Positions 58,820-64,000 of a stretch of DNA of 64,000 nt are shown here, in pieces. Positions within the stretch are counted from its first letter, which is position 1. Every line of letters starts with the position of its first letter. The notes under the pieces were generated by a model, which worked only from the letters and a program-made list of their open reading frames with translations, was not told the DNA's origin and did not search any database. The position numbers were made by a program, and so were the translations under genes. The DNA comes from UBA1366 sp047602575 (GTDB taxonomy: Bacteria > Bacillota > Clostridia > Oscillospirales > Ruminococcaceae), in assembly GCA_047602575.1 (NCBI GenBank), contig JASGGY010000008.1, forward strand, positions 1-64,000, read 5' to 3'.

Positions 58820-61304
58820 GTGGCGTTTGATATTGGACCCAGAATCGGAATCGAGGGTGAAGCGGAGTACCGCAAACAGATACAGAATATTAACACCACG
58901 ATGCGCACATTGTCGTCGGAAATGCAGGCGGTGACAAGTCAGTTTGATAAAAACGACAAATCGCAGGAAAATCTGACTGCGCAGAACAAGGTTTTATCAA
59001 AGCAAATCGACGCGCAAAAAGAGAAATTAAGCGCGCTACGCGATATGCTGGAAAAATCGTCGGACAAATATGGCGAAAACGATGAAAAAACGCAGCGGTG
59101 GAAACAGCAAGTGAACAATGCAACCGCCGAACTGAACAAAATGGAACGGGAACTGTCGCAGAACACAAAGGATTTGAACGAGTCCGGAAATGCGGCGGAA
59201 AAAACGTCGTCAAAGTTTTCCGGATTGGGGAAAGCGGCGAAAGCTTCAGCCGTCGCGATGGGCGCGGTTGCCGTGGCGGCAGCTGCGGGCGCGGTGAAGC
59301 TAGGCAAAGAAGTAATCAGCGCATATGCGGATTATGAGCAGCTGACAGGCGGCATTGACACGTTATTCGGCGATTCGTCGGATAAAATGCAGGAATACGC
59401 TGCGAACGCGTATAAAACAGCGGGGCTGTCGGCGAACGACTATATGTCAACCGTCACCAGTTTTTCCGCAAGCCTGATTTCGAGTTTGGGCGGAGATACG
59501 GACAAGGCAACGAAATATGCCGATATGGCGATCACAGACATGGCGGACAACGCAAACAAGATGGGAACCGACATGGAATCCATCCAAAATGCGTATCAGG
59601 GGTTTGCTAAAAAAAACTATACGATGCTGGACAACCTGAAGCTAGGTTATGGCGGCACAAAAGAGGAAAATGGCGCGTCTGCTTGAGGACGCGGGGAAAA
59701 TATCCGGCGTAAAATATGACCTATCGTCATATTCCGATGTTGTATCAGCAATCCACGTTATGCAAGACAGCATGGGCATCGCAGGAACGACGGCGGAGGA
59801 AGCGGAGCATACCATTTCGGGATCAGCGGCGGCACTAAAATCATCGTTTGAAAATCTGTTGGTTGGATTAGGCGATTCGGACGCAAACATCGAGCTGCTG
59901 ACAGGGAACATGATAGACGCGTTTGAAAACGTTGTCGAAAACGTCACGCCGGTTCTGGAAAACCTCGTTGCCGCGTTGCCGGATGCGATTGGCGCGCTGA
60001 TTGATGCAGTGGGCGGGATGCTGCCGGAACTGGTTGGGGTTGCAGCGGAGCTGTTTGAAAAAATGTTGTCGGCAATTCTGGAAATGTTGCCAGAACTGAT
60101 ACCGGCGGCAGTGGACGCGATAATGACCATCGTAAACGCATTGATTGAAAACTTGCCGCTGCTGGTATCCGCGGCGGTGCAGTTGATCACGGCGTTAATT
60201 TCCGGCATTGGCACGGCATTGCCCACGTTGATTCCGACGGCAGTGCAAGCCGTTATTACGATCGTCAATGGGCTGATTTCCGCACTGCCGCAGATTCTGT
60301 CGGCAGGGCTGTCGATTGTTCAGGGTCTGGCGGATGGACTGCTGGCGGCATTGCCGACGCTGATGGCTGCGTTGCCGCAAATCATCACAGGGATCTGAAT
60401 TTTATCGTCGAATCGCTGCCGACAATCATTGACGCAGGAATCCAATTATTTGTATCGCTGATCGACGCATTACCGGATGTCATCATGCAGATCGTGGATG
60501 CGTTGCCGCAAATCATTGACGGAATCGTAACCACATTGATGGACAATCTGCCCACGATCATCGACGCAGGCGTTGATCTGCTGGTATCGCTGATTGATGC
60601 GTTGCCGGAAATTATCGAAACCATAGTGGATGCGCTGCCCAAAATTATAACCGGTATTATAAACGGGCTGTTAGCCTGTTTGCCGGATCTGATTGATGCG
60701 GGTGTCCAATTATTTATGGCGCTGATCACAAATTTGCCGGAAATCATAATCGAAATCGTAAAATCAATACCCGACATTATTGTAGCCATTGTAGATGGGA
60801 TTGTTGGCGCTGTGCCGCAGTTGGCTGACGCAGGGCTGCAATTGATTCAGGGATTGTGGCAGGGAATTTCGGACGCGACGAGCTGGATCATCGACAAAAT
60901 CGGTGGGTTCGCCGATTCGGTGGTTGATTCAATCAAAGATTTTTTCGGAATCCACTCGCCGTCACGCGTTATGCGTGATCAGGTCGGTTTGATGCTGGGG
61001 TATGGTATGGCTGACGGCATTGACAAAATCCGCCAGCCGCGTGAAGTCGGCAATGGCAGCGCTGAACAGCCAAGTGCAGGCGGATGCGCAAATAAACGTA
61101 GGCGTCGGAACAATCGGCAACGGAAAAGGGGGCGGAAGCGGAAGCCCGGCGGGAACAACATATGTGAGAAACGGCGTTGATAATGTGACAATCGTGAACA
61201 GTTTGGACGGGCGCGAAATCGGAAACGGCGTGACATATGCCGTTTCGCAGGGCGTAGCATCGCGCAGCGGATACCGCGGGCGCGCACAGGGGGCGATAGC
61301 GTAA
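58820..61304 (+). pseudogene. Tape measure protein, three frame breaks
   Basis: Starts MAFDIGPRIGIEGEAEYRKQ; a long coiled coil (about 15-125) and a TMP-type core (LTGGIDTLFGDSSDKMQEYA) follow. Repeats of LPxIIDAGIxLxxxLIDALP run to about 60950, then a final SPSRVMRD motif. The frame changes at AAAA 59667-59670 (one A extra: should read TKEEMARLLED), at 60393-60395 (one base missing: TGILNFIVESLP), and at AAAA 61025-61028 (one A extra). Restoring these gives one protein of about 825 residues, so the gene is likely intact in nature. Confidence 0.88.
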
Positions 61305-62190
61305 TGCAATACATCAACGGGGGCAGCATCACGACACAGGACGGGGTGACATATTCCCCGCGGGGATTTATATACGGCGGTGTCCGCAGTACCGATTTTG
61401 GCATTGTGCGCAATGCGGATCGGCTGTCAATCCTGCCGACGCAACGGCAATATGCGGTGGTTGTGCCTTCCCGTGATGGCGTGATTGATTACGGCATCGG
61501 CGGATACGACACGCGCGTCATCAACATGGATTTGATTTTTGAGGGGCGAGATTTCGCGGATCTGCGCGCAAGCCGCGACAAAATCATGGCGTGGTTGGGA
61601 AACATCGGCGGCGCGCCAAAAAAATTAATCATGATGGATGATCCGAACCGATACTATATGGCGAAAATCCGTCTGTTGTCGATTTTGCAATCGGGCAGGA
61701 CAGGTTACTGGGTACGGTTGCATTTACCTGCAATCCGCCGTGGGCGTTTGAAAATGAAACGGTTCTGACGCCGGAACAAATCGCGTGGACGAATGCCGAA
61801 CTGGTCGAAAGGCAGTTTTTCAAGAGTTTTTCGGCAGATGGCGTGATGCGGTTTGCGTTAAGCGAAACGTCATATCTGACGCCGGTTATAAAAATCATCG
61901 GATACATTCCTGCCGGGCTGACACTGACATATGGGGAAAAATCATTCGTAGTCAATCAGACAATCGGATACGACGGAATCATCATCAACCACGATGCGGA
62001 AAAAATCACGAGAATGTCAGACGGGGCAAACATCATCAATATGGTTAATCCGGAATTTTTCACGTTTTCGGTTGGAAACAATCAAATTATTGTACTGGGA
62101 GCAGACAACGAAAATGACGTTGATATCATCATTGGCGTACCAGTTGAGCCGGATTTGAACGCATTGGAGGAAGACAGAGTTGCTGATTGA
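61304..62190 (+). pseudogene. Distal tail protein, one frame break
   Basis: Starts MQYINGGSITTQDGVTYSPR; DFGIVRNADRLS, a Dit-like N-terminal ring region and NMDLIFEGRDFADLRASRDK. At 61664-61667 an A seems to be missing (AAAA for AAAAA); after it, DFAIGQDRLLGTVAFTCNPP and the C-terminal domain follow (YIPAGLTLTYGEKSFVVNQT). Corrected length is about 295 residues. Dit proteins form the hub below the tape measure. Confidence 0.82.
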
Positions 62191-62515
62191 TATTGCAGCC
62201 GCACTGGATGAAATAAACGACGGGGAGTCAGGAACAATGCCAAACATGAGATGTTTTGTCAAGAGTCAAACAATCACCATCCCCGCAAACACGGAATCGT
62301 ATGGTGGGATCATCAGCGGAATATCGGATGCGTTTGACCATGTGCAGGCCGCGTGTGTTTTGTTTGTATATCCAAATTATACAAACACGTTTGACCAGCG
62401 GATGAGCGTTGCTGACGATGATGTGGTGCAGATTTTTTACAGCCTGACGTGCGCGTCAAGAGATGAACCCGTCACGCAAAACATCCGCATCATGATTATG
62501 GGCTACAATGACTAG
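62180..62515 (+). CDS. Tail-associated protein, unrecognised
   Basis: 111 residues from TTG, with GGAGGAAG nine bases upstream. RCFVKSQTITIPANTESYGG and QAACVLFVYPNYTNTFDQRM: beta-rich, probably part of the baseplate or fibre assembly. Confidence 0.6.
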   Translation: MLIDIAAALDEINDGESGTMPNMRCFVKSQTITIPANTESYGGIISGISDAFDHVQAACVLFVYPNYTNTFDQRMSVADDDVVQIFYSLTCASRDEPVTQNIRIMIMGYND

Positions 62516-62518
62516 GGG

Positions 62519-63199
62519 GTGCATACCGTGCGCATAGCCGACAAGCTGATGTATCTGGCAGACACAAAAATAGCGATCGCCGCCGCAATCGTCGAAAAGG
62601 GCGGAACGATCACGCCGGACACAACATTCCGCGAATATGCCGAATTGATCCGCGAGCTGTCAAAAATCAACATCTACTACCAGCCGGAACAGCCGACCGG
62701 CGAAATTCCGGATTTGGCGCTGTGGATACGGTCATCGTTGGTGGCAAAATCCATCGTCACATTAAACGCGCAAACCATCAACGACACCTACGACGACGCA
62801 GTGGTAATCCTGACGCAGGGCGGGGTTGACAAATACTGCGTGATATCAGACAAACTAATGACCATATATAACTGGATCTACGCGATTTATTTTGTAAACG
62901 GCGAGGATCTAACGTCCGTGCCATATAGCATTTACGTTGACGGGGCGTGGACTAACACGGTGTGGGATGGTAAAATCAACGTCATGCAAAAACATCATAC
63001 CCGCATCATCGACGCGGAGGACGATGTGATTATCATGCCGACATTGTCCGGAACGGTGACAGCAGATGTACAGACACCTGTTTCGGCGGGTGCGCTGTCA
63101 GGGTCAGTTCAGGCGTTTAACTTTGCCGCGCTGCTGGAGGATGATATCATGACGGTTAAAACGCTGACGGAATCCACGGTAAACACAATATTTTCATAA
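62519..63199 (+). CDS. Tail fibre/baseplate protein with common adaptor N-terminus
   Basis: 226 residues from GTG. IADKLMYLADTKIAIAAAIV and KGGTITPDTTFREYAELIRE form the short adaptor found at the start of many Clostridia-phage tail proteins. The rest is beta-rich with LWIRSSLVAKSIVTLNAQTI. A later GTG at 62528 is an alternative start. Confidence 0.65.
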   Translation: MHTVRIADKLMYLADTKIAIAAAIVEKGGTITPDTTFREYAELIRELSKINIYYQPEQPTGEIPDLALWIRSSLVAKSIVTLNAQTINDTYDDAVVILTQGGVDKYCVISDKLMTIYNWIYAIYFVNGEDLTSVPYSIYVDGAWTNTVWDGKINVMQKHHTRIIDAEDDVIIMPTLSGTVTADVQTPVSAGALSGSVQAFNFAALLEDDIMTVKTLTESTVNTIFS

Positions 63200-63213
63200 T
63201 TTTGGAGGTAACT

Positions 63214-63892
63214 ATGAGCGAGTTTAAGGGCATCGCCGAAATCACGCTGCGCGACGCGGTCACTGGTAAAATCACCGAGCAGCACCGCGACGAGAACATG
63301 ATCACGAATGCGGTAAAAAATCTGTTGACGCTGAAGGCGGGGTATTTTAGGGGAAACACTGCCGCAAATCCATGCGCGTGTACTGAACGCGTTAATGCCA
63401 ATGATCCCCAACCAGTACCGTGGGCATCCGCTGTTTCAAAACCCCCTGACGGAAAACGCAAATAAATTTTTCCGCCGTTTGACAATCCGCAGATCGGGCA
63501 CGCTGGCGAGGCATACAGCGGCACAAACCCGCAGCGTGGAACGTTAAATGCCACGTCCGGCGCGATTTCCGGAGGTTATAAACTGGTGTGGAATTTCGCG
63601 ACAGACCGCGCAAACGGTACGATCGCAGCCGTTGCGCTGACATCAAAATATGGCGGAAACGTTGGAATCACCAGCGCGTCGGAAAATGCGGTGTCCACGA
63701 ATGATTTATCATCCGCAGGGCTGTCCAATGGGTCATACCTGCCGGATTTTCGGAACGTGTTTTTACAAACGCCGCGCTGGCAACCACATATGAAATAAGA
63801 TCCTCATGCGTGGGTATACAATGCCGCAAAATAATACGTTTACGGTAGCGTCTGCATCATCCGGGGGTACGTCAGCGTCGTTTATGCAGTAA
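63214..63892 (+). pseudogene. Tail fibre-like protein, several frame breaks
   Basis: Starts MSEFKGIAEITLRDAVTGKI; GGAGG upstream. Coding-like sequence continues through frame changes near TTTT 63345-63348, TTTTT 63467-63471 (one T missing), TTTTT 63760-63764 (one T missing) and about 63803, via NALMPMIPNQYRGHP, NPQIGHAGEAYSGTNPQ, WNFATDRANGTIAAVALTSK and TNAALATTYEI. Every break lies at or near a homopolymer. Corrected product about 226 residues, fibre-like. Confidence 0.65.
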
Positions 63893-64000
63893 AACCTACC
63901 TGCGACAGCGGGGCTGCAAACGCAAAACACGGTTGCGACGACCGCGGTCACGACGGTTACAACTACGAACAAATCTGGCATCGCCGACAAACTGGTTTAC
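63893..64000 (+). CDS. Thr-rich open frame at the window edge
   Basis: An open frame reads LPATAGLQTQNTVATTAVTT and on to ADKLVY at the last base. Thr/Ala-rich composition suggests a fibre or repetitive tail protein continuing outside the window. Start not visible. Confidence 0.3.

Noticed and set aside
1..64000. tRNA, rRNA and tmRNA genes
   Set aside because: No T-loop GGTTCGAAT-type motifs with flanking stems, nor rRNA signatures, were noticed on either strand; a covariance-model scan would be decisive.

Overview
The window looks like the chromosome of an anaerobic Firmicute (class Clostridia, probably Oscillospiraceae/Ruminococcaceae-like). Reasons: strong GGAGG-type ribosome sites, MBG-type surface repeats, TM2 and YkgJ proteins, DUF5050-like and DUF4143 proteins, large serine recombinases, and a Firmicute-type HK97 prophage. 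No rRNA, tRNA or CRISPR array was found.

Layout. (1) 1-13.4 kb is ordinary but untidy chromosome: a broken membrane gene, a TM2 protein, a ComEA-like helix-hairpin-helix protein, a 1250-residue surface protein, a duplicated small gene (one copy dead), two AAA/DUF4143 ATPases of different subtypes, MmcQ/YjbR, a transglutaminase-like protein, a nucleotidyltransferase, and an IS1595-family remnant fused to the 3' end of a second mmcQ. (2) 13.4-20.4 kb is a minus-strand operon: coiled-coil peptide, HEPN-like protein, type III Mod, BRO-N/Fic protein, type III Res. Mod and Res carry frame lesions and Res an internal deletion; the flanking genes are intact. (3) 20.4-21.9 kb holds small genes and a serine resolvase. 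(4) 21.9-28.9 kb is a six-gene minus-strand operon headed by a WYL repressor with a perfect dyad operator at its own promoter. Downstream are two Gly/Ala-rich membrane-prone proteins, a Cys-cluster protein, a zinc-ribbon/propeller protein and a two-helix membrane protein. This is the best candidate here for an undescribed, possibly anti-phage, system. (5) 29.1-35.5 kb is mobile-element territory: XRE regulator, Rep-like protein, large serine recombinase with a 50-codon leader gene and a 12-bp-period operator array, and an unrecognised 703-residue protein. (6) 35.5-64 kb is a prophage that continues past the right edge: serine integrase, DUF4236 membrane protein, lysogeny switch with operators, early genes, HUH Rep, methyltransferases, VRR-NUC, SSB, MazG-like, HNH, TerS-TerL, portal, ClpP-type protease, capsid, connectors, tail tube, G/GT chaperones with a -1 slippery site, tape measure, distal tail and fibre genes.

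Two cautions run through the window. Many genes that should be intact are broken by one-base length changes in or beside short homopolymers (mod, the zinc-ribbon gene, the Cys-cluster gene, tape measure three times, distal tail, fibre). This suggests sequencing or assembly indels as much as real decay. Second, a GC-rich block at about 45.67-46.95 kb joins half a terminase and half a portal from another phage to the broken ends of two methyltransferase genes; it is either a real recombination scar or an assembly chimera.
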